Below, one piece after another: positions 8,000 through 15,581 of a DNA stretch of 61,002 nucleotides. The position numbers were made by a program, and so were the translations under genes. The notes under the pieces are model-generated. The model saw only the letters and a list, made by a program, of their open reading frames with translations. It searched no databases and was not told where the DNA came from. This DNA comes from a virus: IMG/VR virus record IMGVR_UViG_3300011115_000173, positions 1 to 61,002 of that record; one strand, given 5' to 3'. Each line of letters opens with the position of its first letter. The stretch's first letter is position 1.

Positions 8000-8257
8000 T
8001 CAGCACTTCCATCTTGCCAATGACGCCGCCTTACGGGTAGGCTTACCCTTCTCATCCTTCATCGGCCCCGGCATACCGCTCATACGGGCGCAGAATGAGT
8101 CCTTGCGCTTACCGCCTTGAGGCTGTGGCGCTTTCAGGTTGCTGCCCGTTGCAGCGTTGTATTTGGCACGGCCTTTGGCAGTCAACCCCGCTCCCTTGGA
8201 GACGGGTAGCTTTTCACCGCGCCCAACCGAAAGAACGGGGCTTTTTTTCTTAGCCAT
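8000..8257 (-). CDS. DUF6321-like small basic protein
   Basis: An 85-residue basic protein with GLTAKGRAKYNAATGSNLKA, then KRKDSFCARMSGMPGPMKDE and KGKPTRKAASLARWKC. This series (GSNLKAP, SFCARMSGM, PMKDEKGKPTRKA, RWKC) matches a domain of unknown function that I recall as DUF6321, found widely in phages. ATG at 8257 overlaps the end of the previous gene by 8 bases. Two cysteines and many lysines are conserved; no biochemical role is known. Confidence 0.72.
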   Translation of the reverse strand: MAKKKSPVLSVGRGEKLPVSKGAGLTAKGRAKYNAATGSNLKAPQPQGGKRKDSFCARMSGMPGPMKDEKGKPTRKAASLARWKC

Positions 8258-8756
8258 AGAAAATATTGCAAAAAGCTACGTTAGACAGGTACGCATAAAT
8301 GCCGTTAACAACAAGCACGCCGTCATCAGGAATAAAAGGTGCATTGTTAAATGTGTCCGATGCTGCTACGTCATACGACATCAACCAACGGCTTGCATAG
8401 GCCATTGCAGCGCCAGCAGTGATACTGCCAGAGTTAATGTCCGTAATGGTAAACGTACTTGAGTCGGTTACCGTGACAGGGTAGTTGCCATTGGTAGCCG
8501 TACCACCTGTACCAGCGGCAAAGTCAATGCCAATTACGTCGCCAGTTGTTAACCCATGCGCGGATTGCGTAACTGTTACGGTTGTACCAGAACGTCCATA
8601 AGTTGCCGTAGTTACGGGGGCAGTAGTCGTATCAAATAATGCCACAAACCCAGCAGTAGATGTTCCGGTAAACGAAATGGCTTTTACACGATTACGCCCA
8701 AGAACAAGAAAGCCGCTACCGTTTAGGTGCGCTTGTTTTACAGGTGTCTGATTCAT
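8250..8756 (-). CDS. Structural protein, head or tail decoration type
   Basis: A 168-residue beta-rich protein. I use ATG 8756 because GGAG lies seven bases upstream; a TTG two codons earlier is in frame. It has NRVKAISFTGTSTAGFVALFD, a TVTVTQSAHGLTTGDVIGID motif of the kind common in phage surface proteins, and a C-terminal SNVAFCNIFYG. No enzymatic residues. It follows another structural gene after a small hairpin. It could be a minor virion protein. Confidence 0.7.
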   Translation of the reverse strand: MNQTPVKQAHLNGSGFLVLGRNRVKAISFTGTSTAGFVALFDTTTAPVTTATYGRSGTTVTVTQSAHGLTTGDVIGIDFAAGTGGTATNGNYPVTVTDSSTFTITDINSGSITAGAAMAYASRWLMSYDVAASDTFNNAPFIPDDGVLVVNGIYAYLSNVAFCNIFYG

Positions 8757-8776
8757 AATCAATCTCCTTTTATGCA

Positions 8777-8790
8777 GGGGCCGAAGCCCC
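8777..8790 (-). terminator. UUCG-loop hairpin between structural genes
   Basis: On the minus strand the sequence folds as GGGGC, loop TTCG, GCCCC, in the gap between the stop at 8800 and the next ribosome binding site. The closing C-G pair plus UUCG makes a very stable tetraloop. There is no uridine run after it, so it is more likely a partial terminator, pause or RNA-stabilising hairpin than a full intrinsic terminator. Confidence 0.4.
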
Positions 8791-8799
8791 CGAGATTAA

Positions 8800-9300
8800 T
8801 TAAGCAGACGCTGGGTTAGCAGAGCCGTCTGAATCACGGACAGTGTATGTGACCGACACAACTAGTGAACCAGCAGTTGCATCAGCCGTAGCCGCTGTAA
8901 ACGTACCGTAGATGATTGCATCAGTTGTTCCTACGTTGTTGGTCTTAGACGCAACAGTAGCCGCAGCAATCGTTGCAGGAGAGACTTGCACCACTGCTGT
9001 TCCAGTGTTCAGCGTAGTCATATAAAAGTTGGCTGTTCCAGAGGTTCCAATAACAACGCCGCAATTACTAGCGCCAGTTAAAGCAGTAATTACGTAGATA
9101 TCAAAACGCATAATTTGTGCGCCAGCAGGCAAAGTAAACATCTGCACTGCGGTAGGGGATGCCAAGATAGTGGCTGTGGCTACGGTATACGATTGAGAAA
9201 CAATCGTTGCACCCATATTGCGGATTGTGCCAGCGGTGGTGCCCGTAGTGTTTTTTACAGTGCCAAGCAGCCAAGGGCCGAGGTGAGTTGCGAATCCCAT
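8800..9300 (-). CDS. Structural protein near the capsid gene
   Basis: A 166-residue protein rich in Thr, Ala, Gly and Val. It has MGFATHLGPWLLGTVKNTTG at the N terminus, a central MRFDIYVITALTGASNCGVV strand region and a terminal VSVTYTVRDSDGSANPASA. Composition and position right after the capsid gene suggest a head decoration or fibre protein. ATG 9300 is preceded by GGAAATC. It is the first gene after a terminator and promoter pair, so it probably opens its own transcript. Confidence 0.7.
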   Translation of the reverse strand: MGFATHLGPWLLGTVKNTTGTTAGTIRNMGATIVSQSYTVATATILASPTAVQMFTLPAGAQIMRFDIYVITALTGASNCGVVIGTSGTANFYMTTLNTGTAVVQVSPATIAAATVASKTNNVGTTDAIIYGTFTAATADATAGSLVVSVTYTVRDSDGSANPASA

Positions 9301-9389
9301 GATGATTTCCTTACATACAAGTGAAGTGCATCAATCGGTATGTCGTTTGCCGGGACAATTTGATGCACCGGAAACCCCGGATTAAAAGC

Positions 9390-9418
9390 AATATAGCACA
9401 GACAAACAAGAAGTGCAA
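9390..9418 (-). promoter_or_regulatory. Sigma70-like promoter for the genes after the capsid
   Basis: Read on the minus strand, TTGCAC (9418-9413) and TATATT (9395-9390) are separated by exactly 17 bases. This resembles TTGACA-17-TATAAT. It lies just downstream of the capsid terminator and about 90 bases before the start of the next gene, the expected place for a fresh late promoter. Confidence 0.6.
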
Positions 9419-9426
9419 CGGAAAAT

Positions 9427-9453
9427 AAAAAGGGAGCCGAAGCTCCCTTTTTT
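9427..9453 (-). terminator. Intrinsic terminator after the major capsid gene
   Basis: On the minus strand the stem is AAAAAGGGAGC, loop TTCG, GCTCCCTTTTT, followed by ATTTTC. It is an 11-base-pair stem with a CUUCGG-type tetraloop and a U-rich 3' side, 34 bases after the capsid stop codon. The A-tract on the other flank means it could also act on plus-strand transcripts. Confidence 0.85.
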
Positions 9454-9486
9454 GTAGCAAGCTAGCTAGGCTAGCTGCGGATTCGA

Positions 9487-10419
9487 TTAAGACGAACCAG
9501 AGCTGCCCCACATTCCGAGCGGATCCGACCAGCCAAAGCTGTAGCGCTCACGAGACTTGTAACGGACGTTTCCAGTGTCGAAATCCCCGTCCATCGAGTT
9601 GTTCAATGGGGTACGCTCGAAGTGCTTCAGGCCGTTTGGCACGTCCGTGCAGAGGAACCAAGCGTTCGTGTCTGTCAAGAAGTGGTTAACGCAATAACCT
9701 TCTGGAATCGAACCGTTGTTCTTGATTGCGTTGATATCGTTGTCGGTAGTACCAACACGCAGGCTGGTTTCCAACAGACGGGTAGCAACGAATTGCAGAG
9801 CAGGCGGAACAATCATCTTGCGTGGCTTGGCGGCGATCAGCAGACCGCGCTCATCAACCCATGCAGCGATTTGAATCACAGCATTTTCCAGTGAGGTTTC
9901 GTTCAAGTCAACGCCAGTCGCTGGGCTGTTGTAGTTAACGCCGCCATTGACGAGTGGGTGACCCACACGAGAGCTGGAAGAATTAACGCCAAACAACGAT
10001 ACACCGTCACCGCCGAGGTAAGAACCGCTAAAGCCGTTGTTCACGACAGAAGCTGCTTTAACCTGCTTGGTGTAGGCCATAGCGCGTGCCAGACCTTTGG
10101 TGTAACGAGCCGACAGACTGTCGTACAGGTTATCTTCGACTGCCTCTTCGGTAATCGAGAAGCCCAAAGCGATGGTCTCGTGGCTGTAACGTGCAGTGAA
10201 GGCTTCCTGCGCATTGTCATAAGCAATGGCTTGGCCCTCGTTCTTCACTGGTGCAGCACCGAAGCCGGACAGCTTGGTTTCTTCTTCAAACGAGCGTTCC
10301 GATTTCTCGGTCTCGTAGATTTCCTTGTGCTCTTCGCCGTAACGTGCGTACTCCAGACCAAACAAAGCGTTCAGACCGGGGAGCAGTTCTTTAAGTAGTT
10401 GTGCGCGTGAAATAGCCAT
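9487..10419 (-). CDS. Major capsid protein
   Basis: A 310-residue protein matching HK97-fold phage capsid proteins in length and layout. The N terminus (SRAQLLKELLPGLNALFGLEY) is followed by an extended acidic E-loop-like segment (EIYETEKSERSFEEETKLSG), then SHETIALGFSITEEAVEDNLY, a P-domain-like helix (YTKGLARAMAYTKQVKAASV), and the sequence RKMIVPPALQFVATRLLETS. No N-terminal protease cleavage site is evident. A strong SD (AGGAG) precedes ATG 10419, and a strong terminator follows the stop, as expected for the most abundant virion protein. Scaffold and portal genes lie upstream. Confidence 0.85.
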   Translation of the reverse strand: MAISRAQLLKELLPGLNALFGLEYARYGEEHKEIYETEKSERSFEEETKLSGFGAAPVKNEGQAIAYDNAQEAFTARYSHETIALGFSITEEAVEDNLYDSLSARYTKGLARAMAYTKQVKAASVVNNGFSGSYLGGDGVSLFGVNSSSSRVGHPLVNGGVNYNSPATGVDLNETSLENAVIQIAAWVDERGLLIAAKPRKMIVPPALQFVATRLLETSLRVGTTDNDINAIKNNGSIPEGYCVNHFLTDTNAWFLCTDVPNGLKHFERTPLNNSMDGDFDTGNVRYKSRERYSFGWSDPLGMWGSSGSS

Positions 10420-10431
10420 GATTTAGCTCCT

Positions 10432-11067
10432 TTACAGACCAACAGCGTTGCTGTAAGAGTGGTATCCGGGGTTAAACTTCACCAGAATGTCAGTATATGC
10501 GTCACCCGCAACCGAGAAGCCCTGCATGTTAGGAAAACCAATAACGCGGAAAGCGCCAGTGGTTGTCTGTGCTGTGGCACTTACAGAAGTGGTTGAGTTG
10601 CCAGTGGTAGTACTACCTGTAGAGGTAGATTGCGCAGCACTCAAAATTACGTTAGCGCCCAAAGCAGCAAAAGTCAAACTGCCATCGGCTTGCACTTGGA
10701 AAACAGCGCGGTCATCATCAATGACGTATGCAGTAATCGCCGTGCCAGTAGGAGCAGCGTAGTTGGCGGGGTAGTACTGAGCGTAGATTACCTGACCTTG
10801 TGCATTCACGTACGAGCAACCAACAAAAACGCCAACTACACCAGTGTTAGCCGTACCAGTGGGGAAACCATTGGTTGTAGCATCAGCACCAGTCGCGGTA
10901 GCGATTTGCAAATAGCCTGTCGAAGCTACGTAGACCAACGAACCATTGAAAATGTTCGTGTTGTAACCAGCAGGGTTAATGGGAAACTGACGCGTGCTGC
11001 CCGAATAGGGTAGACCGCCCAGCTCATTTACGGCTTTAAAGCCATAGGGTGAAGCAGTTGATGCCAT
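10432..11067 (-). CDS. Head-associated structural protein
   Basis: A 211-residue low-charge protein starting MASTASPYGFKAVNELGGLP with YSGSTRQFPI next. That N-terminal pattern (SPYGF, LGG, SGSTRQ) is frequent in proteins encoded directly before capsid genes of marine and freshwater short-tailed phages. The rest is Thr/Ser/Gly/Ala-rich with a YVIDDDRAVFQVQADGSL strand. A decoration or minor head protein is the likely role; this is inferred from position and composition. Confidence 0.7.
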   Translation of the reverse strand: MASTASPYGFKAVNELGGLPYSGSTRQFPINPAGYNTNIFNGSLVYVASTGYLQIATATGADATTNGFPTGTANTGVVGVFVGCSYVNAQGQVIYAQYYPANYAAPTGTAITAYVIDDDRAVFQVQADGSLTFAALGANVILSAAQSTSTGSTTTGNSTTSVSATAQTTTGAFRVIGFPNMQGFSVAGDAYTDILVKFNPGYHSYSNAVGL

Positions 11068-11078
11068 AAGGCACTCCT

Positions 11079-11531
11079 TTATTTAGAACCTGAACCAAAT
11101 CCTTGTCCGCGACTGGCTGTTGACTTGCGGTCAGCAAACAGAGGCATCCGAGGGTCATTATTTCGCATGAAGTGATTGTCCACTGAGTCCATCTGGTTCT
11201 GCGCTTGCAGGTTGTAGTACTCGTCACGGGACTGTGCGCGTTCGGCAGACATCTTGCAAAGCATGAGGCCACCAATCTCGACATTTCCGGTCTTTTCACT
11301 ACCTGCCAGCATCAGTTCTGGATGGTCTACTGCCTTTACAGGCTCCCAGCCTTCGCGCATCTTGCGAGACACGTTGGTCGGGTTTGCCTCGCCCAGCAAA
11401 TGGGTCATCACCCAACGATACACATAACCCGGCTCAGGAGTCGGGTCCGGTAACGCCGATGGTGGCACATACACAGAACGAGCAGTTTTGTCGCGTGATA
11501 CCAGATCACGAGGGGTGCGATTTTCAGCCAT
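11079..11531 (-). CDS. Conserved hypothetical protein of the head module
   Basis: I take ATG 11531 (MAENRTPRDL) as start since GGAG lies upstream; the frame extends 11 codons further without a ribosome binding site. The 150-residue protein is charged and mainly helical, with GYVYRWVMTHLLGEANPTNV, SRKMREGWEPVKAVDHPEL and a KMSAERAQSRDEYYNLQAQ helix. Its start overlaps the scaffold stop by 8 bases. Proteins of this type sit between scaffold and capsid genes in many aquatic phages; function unknown. Confidence 0.68.
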   Translation of the reverse strand: MAENRTPRDLVSRDKTARSVYVPPSALPDPTPEPGYVYRWVMTHLLGEANPTNVSRKMREGWEPVKAVDHPELMLAGSEKTGNVEIGGLMLCKMSAERAQSRDEYYNLQAQNQMDSVDNHFMRNNDPRMPLFADRKSTASRGQGFGSGSK

Positions 11532-12465
11532 TATTTTTCTCCAATTTTGCAACTTCAACAGCATATTGCTGCGGGGTTAATCCGTACTTTTTTGCCAACG
11601 CAATTTGCGTGGGGGTGAGTTGAATTTTTTTTGCGCCCGAAGAACGCGCTGCGGGAGCAACAACCGAGGTTGGCCGTTTTGGAGAGTCTGATGACTTCCG
11701 ATCTTCTGTTTCCCCAAAAACTTCAGGGAACTTAGACTTCACGCGTGCGTCAATGCGCTCGTAGTATTCGTCACTTCGCGGGTCAACCCCGTTATTGACT
11801 AGATTTTGGTGCAGCCCTAGTGCAAAGCTGGTAACTTCTTCAAACCCGTTTGACCCGAACCACTGGTTTTTTGCTTGCCAGCGCAAGGTTTTTTCGTCAG
11901 GTTGCACCTGTTGGGGTGCCGGTTGCCTCGTTTGTACATCATATTCTTCCGTCTGTAAAGGGGGTGGACGAAAGTTTTTTGCTGCCGCAATCTTCATTTT
12001 TGCTTCTGTCAGCGCTTCTTGGGCAGCAATAATGCCGTCCGTGTCAAACGACTCCTGCGCTACCTTGTAATCACGGCGGGCTTTGTCCAGCTCGGCTTCC
12101 GCAGCACTCTCAGCCATCTTGTTGTACTGCTGCGTGCCCGTGTCCACATACTGCTTGAGCCTTGTATTCTCGTTCTGCATGTGTTGAGCGATGCGCTCCA
12201 GCTCTTGCTTTTCACGCTGTATGGCTTCTTTAGCCCTGCGCTCGTCGTGGCGGGCGTGTGTCAACTCCTTGATACGCTCTTGAGCACCCTTGGTGTAGGT
12301 CTCAATTTCGGCATCGGTGGGGTCAAGTACTTCCCGGTCTAACGGCTTGCGCCCTCGGTCTCGTTCGGGGGTGTCATCGACAATCTCAATTTCGATCTCG
12401 TCGTCTTGTTGGTTGACTACAACAGTGGTTTCCTGTTCGTCGGGGAATTTGTATGCGTCTGCCAT
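11524..12465 (-). CDS. Scaffolding protein
   Basis: A 313-residue, highly charged and helical protein encoded between portal and capsid genes, the classical scaffold position. The N-terminal 45 residues are very acidic (QQDDEIEIEIVDDTPERD), residues about 60-180 form long coiled coils (ARHDERRAKEAIQREKQELE; LDKARRDYKVAQESF), a proline/glutamine linker follows, and the C terminus is basic with a short helix (LTPTQIALAKKYGLTPQQYA). Scaffolds use a basic C-terminal helix to bind capsid subunits; the same use here is inferred. Confidence 0.78.
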   Translation of the reverse strand: MADAYKFPDEQETTVVVNQQDDEIEIEIVDDTPERDRGRKPLDREVLDPTDAEIETYTKGAQERIKELTHARHDERRAKEAIQREKQELERIAQHMQNENTRLKQYVDTGTQQYNKMAESAAEAELDKARRDYKVAQESFDTDGIIAAQEALTEAKMKIAAAKNFRPPPLQTEEYDVQTRQPAPQQVQPDEKTLRWQAKNQWFGSNGFEEVTSFALGLHQNLVNNGVDPRSDEYYERIDARVKSKFPEVFGETEDRKSSDSPKRPTSVVAPAARSSGAKKIQLTPTQIALAKKYGLTPQQYAVEVAKLEKNNG

Positions 12466-12476
12466 TTAAAGCTCCT

Positions 12477-12911
12477 TTAAGCGCGGGTTAACCCACGGGG
12501 GTCTTGGACAACTGCGTCCACCTGATCGTCATTTATCAAACGGAATTCTTTTCCGTAGATTTTGAAGCGCGTACCTGAATACGTACGCACGAGCACAAAG
12601 TCACCTGCCTTGCACCACGGACCTGCCGGGAACTTGGTGGTGTCGCTGTACGCGTCTGGGCCTACTTTTAAGACAAACAGCACCGTGGTGGCGTGTTCTT
12701 CTTGCCGCATGAACTGTCCGGCTTTAACAATAGACGAGTTCTCAAACGTCTCTACAACGTCAGGCACAGCGCACAGGATTTTCCAGCCCGATGGGTCGGG
12801 TAGCTGGCGTGCTTTTTCGTCGTCGGTGGGAGGGTCTACTTCTGGGGCTTCGGCTAAATGAGCCGTTTCGGGCAGCACGAAGCTGTTGGGTTCAAGGCTA
12901 AGTTCACTCAT
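12477..12911 (-). CDS. GroES-like (Cpn10-type) phage protein
   Basis: Start at ATG 12911, overlapping the upstream stop by 8 bases and preceded by GGAAG; 144 residues. After a short disordered N terminus comes PSGWKILCAVPDVVETFENS, an SIVKAG turn, TTVLFVLKVGPDAYS, GPWCKAGDFVLVRTYSGTRF and KEFRLINDDQVDAVVQDPRG. This order (VL.V.. in the first strand, V..VGPGA-like turn, GD.V.., and a late E..I...D...) matches the beta-barrel of GroES co-chaperonins. T4 gp31 shows that phages use such proteins to fold capsid subunits with host GroEL. Function here is inferred from fold and location in the head operon. Confidence 0.68.
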   Translation of the reverse strand: MSELSLEPNSFVLPETAHLAEAPEVDPPTDDEKARQLPDPSGWKILCAVPDVVETFENSSIVKAGQFMRQEEHATTVLFVLKVGPDAYSDTTKFPAGPWCKAGDFVLVRTYSGTRFKIYGKEFRLINDDQVDAVVQDPRGLTRA

Positions 12912-13098
12912 CTGATTCTTCCACTTTCTTAGCAAGGTCGAGTAAGTAACGCTCTGCGATAGCCAGACCTTGGATGATTCCGCAGAGTTTTTGGTATTGA
13001 TCGAACGACCGACAGGCTCCCCCAGCGAGGTCGTCTGTGTAGTTGTTCATATCGGTGCGTATTTGTTCGCGCAATACGCGTGCGAAGTCTTGAATCAT
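12904..13098 (-). CDS. Small helical protein between portal and GroES-like genes
   Basis: A 64-residue protein, mostly helical: MIQDFARVLREQIRTDMNNY and IIQGLAIAERYLLDLAKKVE. ATG 13098 lies ten bases after the portal stop, and its end overlaps the next start. This size and pattern recur directly after portal genes in related phages. It has no recognised domain; an assembly helper is possible. Confidence 0.62.
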   Translation of the reverse strand: MIQDFARVLREQIRTDMNNYTDDLAGGACRSFDQYQKLCGIIQGLAIAERYLLDLAKKVEESDE

Positions 13099-13107
13099 TT
13101 AATTAAC

Positions 13108-15573
13108 TTACCCTTTCGGTGGTTGGTTTTTCATTCCCGCCTGTTGGCGGCTTCTTGCGATATCGATGCCCATGCGAACACCGTCTCGTTCTTGGCTGGC
13201 TTGCAGTGTCTTGTCGGCTTGCGTGGCCTGCTGGCCCGCCTTAAACCCATCAAGCTGCATCTTGCCTTCCAGCGCTTGTTTCTTCAGCTCCAGCTCATCC
13301 GCCTTAGTGGCGGCATCAATCTGAAGTTTCTTTTCCTTGAGGTCAACTTCGCGTTCCTTGATCTTCATGTCCTGCTGCTGGAGCTGGATAACTGGGTCTT
13401 GGGCTTGCTGCTGCGCCTGCTGCTGCGCCGCTTGGGCTTGGCTCTGCTGGAGAACCTGCGCCGCCGCCTGCGCCATCATTCCCGACAACGCCAACTCAAT
13501 CTGCGGCGGGAGCTTCTCGTCTTCGGGCGGCAACGGCATACCCAACTGCTGCTCAATCTTCTGGCGGTAGCCAAAGCCAACGTGCTCAGCAATGTGCGCC
13601 ATCATCGCGCCCTGAAGCATCTGCGCCTTGGGGTTTTGTCCCACCAACTGCATGATGATGGGGTCTTGCATTGCAGCCATGTGTACTTTGATGTGCGACT
13701 CGTGGTCTTGGTACATGAACGCCTTGACAGGTGCGCCCTTGAGAATCTCCATGTTCTCCGTCACTGGGTCGCGTGGCTTCTGGTCGTCCGGCAGGGGCAC
13801 CAGCTTGTCTGCATTCTTAATACCCAGTACCTCAAGCATCTGGCGGTGCAGGTACGGCTGGTCGTAAATGGTCGGAGACATCTGCGCCATCTGGATGACG
13901 GCTTGGTACTGCACCACACGCTGGCTCATGGTGGCCGCGTTGGGGTCCGATACAGGAATAATGTCAACGTGGTTGTAGTCCTCGGCCTTGGCTCTACGTC
14001 CGCCTTTTTCTGGCTCGTAGTCGTAGTCTGGGTCGGTGTAGTCGCGTATCAAGCCCGCCAACAGGCGTAGCTCTTGTTTGAAGCTGTAGTGCAGTCGTGC
14101 CTGAACTGCGGACATCACTTTAAGCTGGCGCTCCAGCAGGGCCAGTGTGGTGCCTACGGGCGCGTTAGCCGACATGTCGGCTATCTTCATATCCGCAGTA
14201 GCCGCGAACCTGCGGCCCTCTTCAACGATGGTTCCTAACAGACCCGCCAAGACCTGACTTGGCTCTTTATACGGCAGGGGCAGAATACTGTCGCGCAGCG
14301 TGCCCGAGCCAATGTCTACATCCCGGAACTCGCCGGGGGCAATCGGAGTGTCATCACCCTTAATCCGAAGTCCCCGAGACTTGAGACCTCCGGGGAGGTT
14401 GGACAGGGTGCCCGCATCGACGAGTTGTCGCATGATGCTGGTGGCTGACTTGGCGTAGCCGCCGATGAGGTGGAACAGCCCAAAGCCGTAAGCCCCAAAG
14501 CCGGGGATGTATTGGTAGTGTACGAAGTGCTGGCGCTTGAGGTGTAAATCATCACTCTCAAGCCAGTTGCGTCGAATGGACAAGACATCATTAGTTCCTT
14601 TAATTAGGGTTACTACGTAGGGAAGCGCAATGCCCGTAACTTCCCCGGCTTCATCCTTATCCTCATATCCCGGCAGGTCCAGCTCTACGTGGCACTCCAT
14701 CAGGATATAGCGATCATCGTTCAAATCACTGAAGCCCGTCTCTTTGTCCTTGGCCTTCTCAATGTTGGTCTGCTCCCGGCTCGGGTCACCCAGCTCGATA
14801 TCGCGATAAAAGCCCGCTTGCTGGAGCTTGACGATCTCGTTCTTGGTCTTACGCATGACGTGCGTCACGCGGTAGCACGTATCCAAGTCAGTCGTGCCGT
14901 ACGGCAAGATGATGTCCTCGGCGGGCACAAACATGGACACCTGCCGACCCAGTGAGGGGTCGTAGTACACCTTCTTGAATGCCGAACCCGTGGCAGGCAG
15001 TGACCACAACATGCGTTCATGCTCGGGGCGGAACTCGCGCATCACGTCCGTCAGCTCGTAGTTCATGTCCGACTCAACCCGCTGCGCAGCTTGCTGCTTC
15101 TCAGGGGTCTCTTTACCAAGAATCTTGGTGCGCACCGGGCCTGCGGCTGGGAACGTCTCGGTGATCGTCTCACTCTGAAACCGCACAACGGCTTCGGTAA
15201 TCATGGGGTGGAACACGCCAGACGCTCCGTTCCACGGCTCCGTGCGCTCTTCAATCTGCAAGCCCAGTAGTTTCAAGCCCTCGGTGTAGGCTTTCTCCCA
15301 GTCCTTGCGGGAGTTCCTGTCGTTCTCAATGTCCCCAGCAAGGTCGCCAGCCATCGTCTCTATGGCGCTTGCGTCCATGTCGTCGGCCAGATTGGCATCA
15401 AAGTCGTCTTTAGCGTCGGCTTCAACCTTGGCAAGCTCCAGCTCAAAGCCCGGACCGTGGATGCTGACCCCTTCTGGGTCTACGATCTCAATCTCAATGC
15501 CCTGCTCATCTGCTGCATAGTCGTCTATGCCTTGGGGCTGTTGGTAGAGTGCTTTGTCGATGTTCGTTGCCAT
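13108..15573 (-). CDS. Portal protein
   Basis: An 821-residue protein directly after the large terminase, in the size range of the larger short-tail-phage portals. The N terminus is acidic and probably flexible; the core includes RKDWEKAYTEGLKLLGLQIE, PWNGASGVFHPMITEAVVRF, VSMFVPAEDIILPYGTTDL, a HYQYIPGFGAYGFGLFHLIG stretch and SATSIMRQLVDAGTLSNLPG. The C-terminal 150 residues are glutamine-rich helices (QQSQAQAAQQQAQQQAQDP; LKEKKLQIDAATKADELELK) like the barrel region of P22-type portals. It forms the dodecameric DNA gate to which terminase and the adaptors bind. Confidence 0.88.
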   Translation of the reverse strand: MATNIDKALYQQPQGIDDYAADEQGIEIEIVDPEGVSIHGPGFELELAKVEADAKDDFDANLADDMDASAIETMAGDLAGDIENDRNSRKDWEKAYTEGLKLLGLQIEERTEPWNGASGVFHPMITEAVVRFQSETITETFPAAGPVRTKILGKETPEKQQAAQRVESDMNYELTDVMREFRPEHERMLWSLPATGSAFKKVYYDPSLGRQVSMFVPAEDIILPYGTTDLDTCYRVTHVMRKTKNEIVKLQQAGFYRDIELGDPSREQTNIEKAKDKETGFSDLNDDRYILMECHVELDLPGYEDKDEAGEVTGIALPYVVTLIKGTNDVLSIRRNWLESDDLHLKRQHFVHYQYIPGFGAYGFGLFHLIGGYAKSATSIMRQLVDAGTLSNLPGGLKSRGLRIKGDDTPIAPGEFRDVDIGSGTLRDSILPLPYKEPSQVLAGLLGTIVEEGRRFAATADMKIADMSANAPVGTTLALLERQLKVMSAVQARLHYSFKQELRLLAGLIRDYTDPDYDYEPEKGGRRAKAEDYNHVDIIPVSDPNAATMSQRVVQYQAVIQMAQMSPTIYDQPYLHRQMLEVLGIKNADKLVPLPDDQKPRDPVTENMEILKGAPVKAFMYQDHESHIKVHMAAMQDPIIMQLVGQNPKAQMLQGAMMAHIAEHVGFGYRQKIEQQLGMPLPPEDEKLPPQIELALSGMMAQAAAQVLQQSQAQAAQQQAQQQAQDPVIQLQQQDMKIKEREVDLKEKKLQIDAATKADELELKKQALEGKMQLDGFKAGQQATQADKTLQASQERDGVRMGIDIARSRQQAGMKNQPPKG

Positions 15574-15581
15574 GTTGTTCC

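Noticed and set aside
12970-14070. Long plus-strand frame (366 codons) opposite the portal gene
   Set aside because: It is leucine/histidine/arginine-rich in the way expected for the reverse complement of a real coding frame, has no SD or motif, and the portal protein on the other strand is clear.
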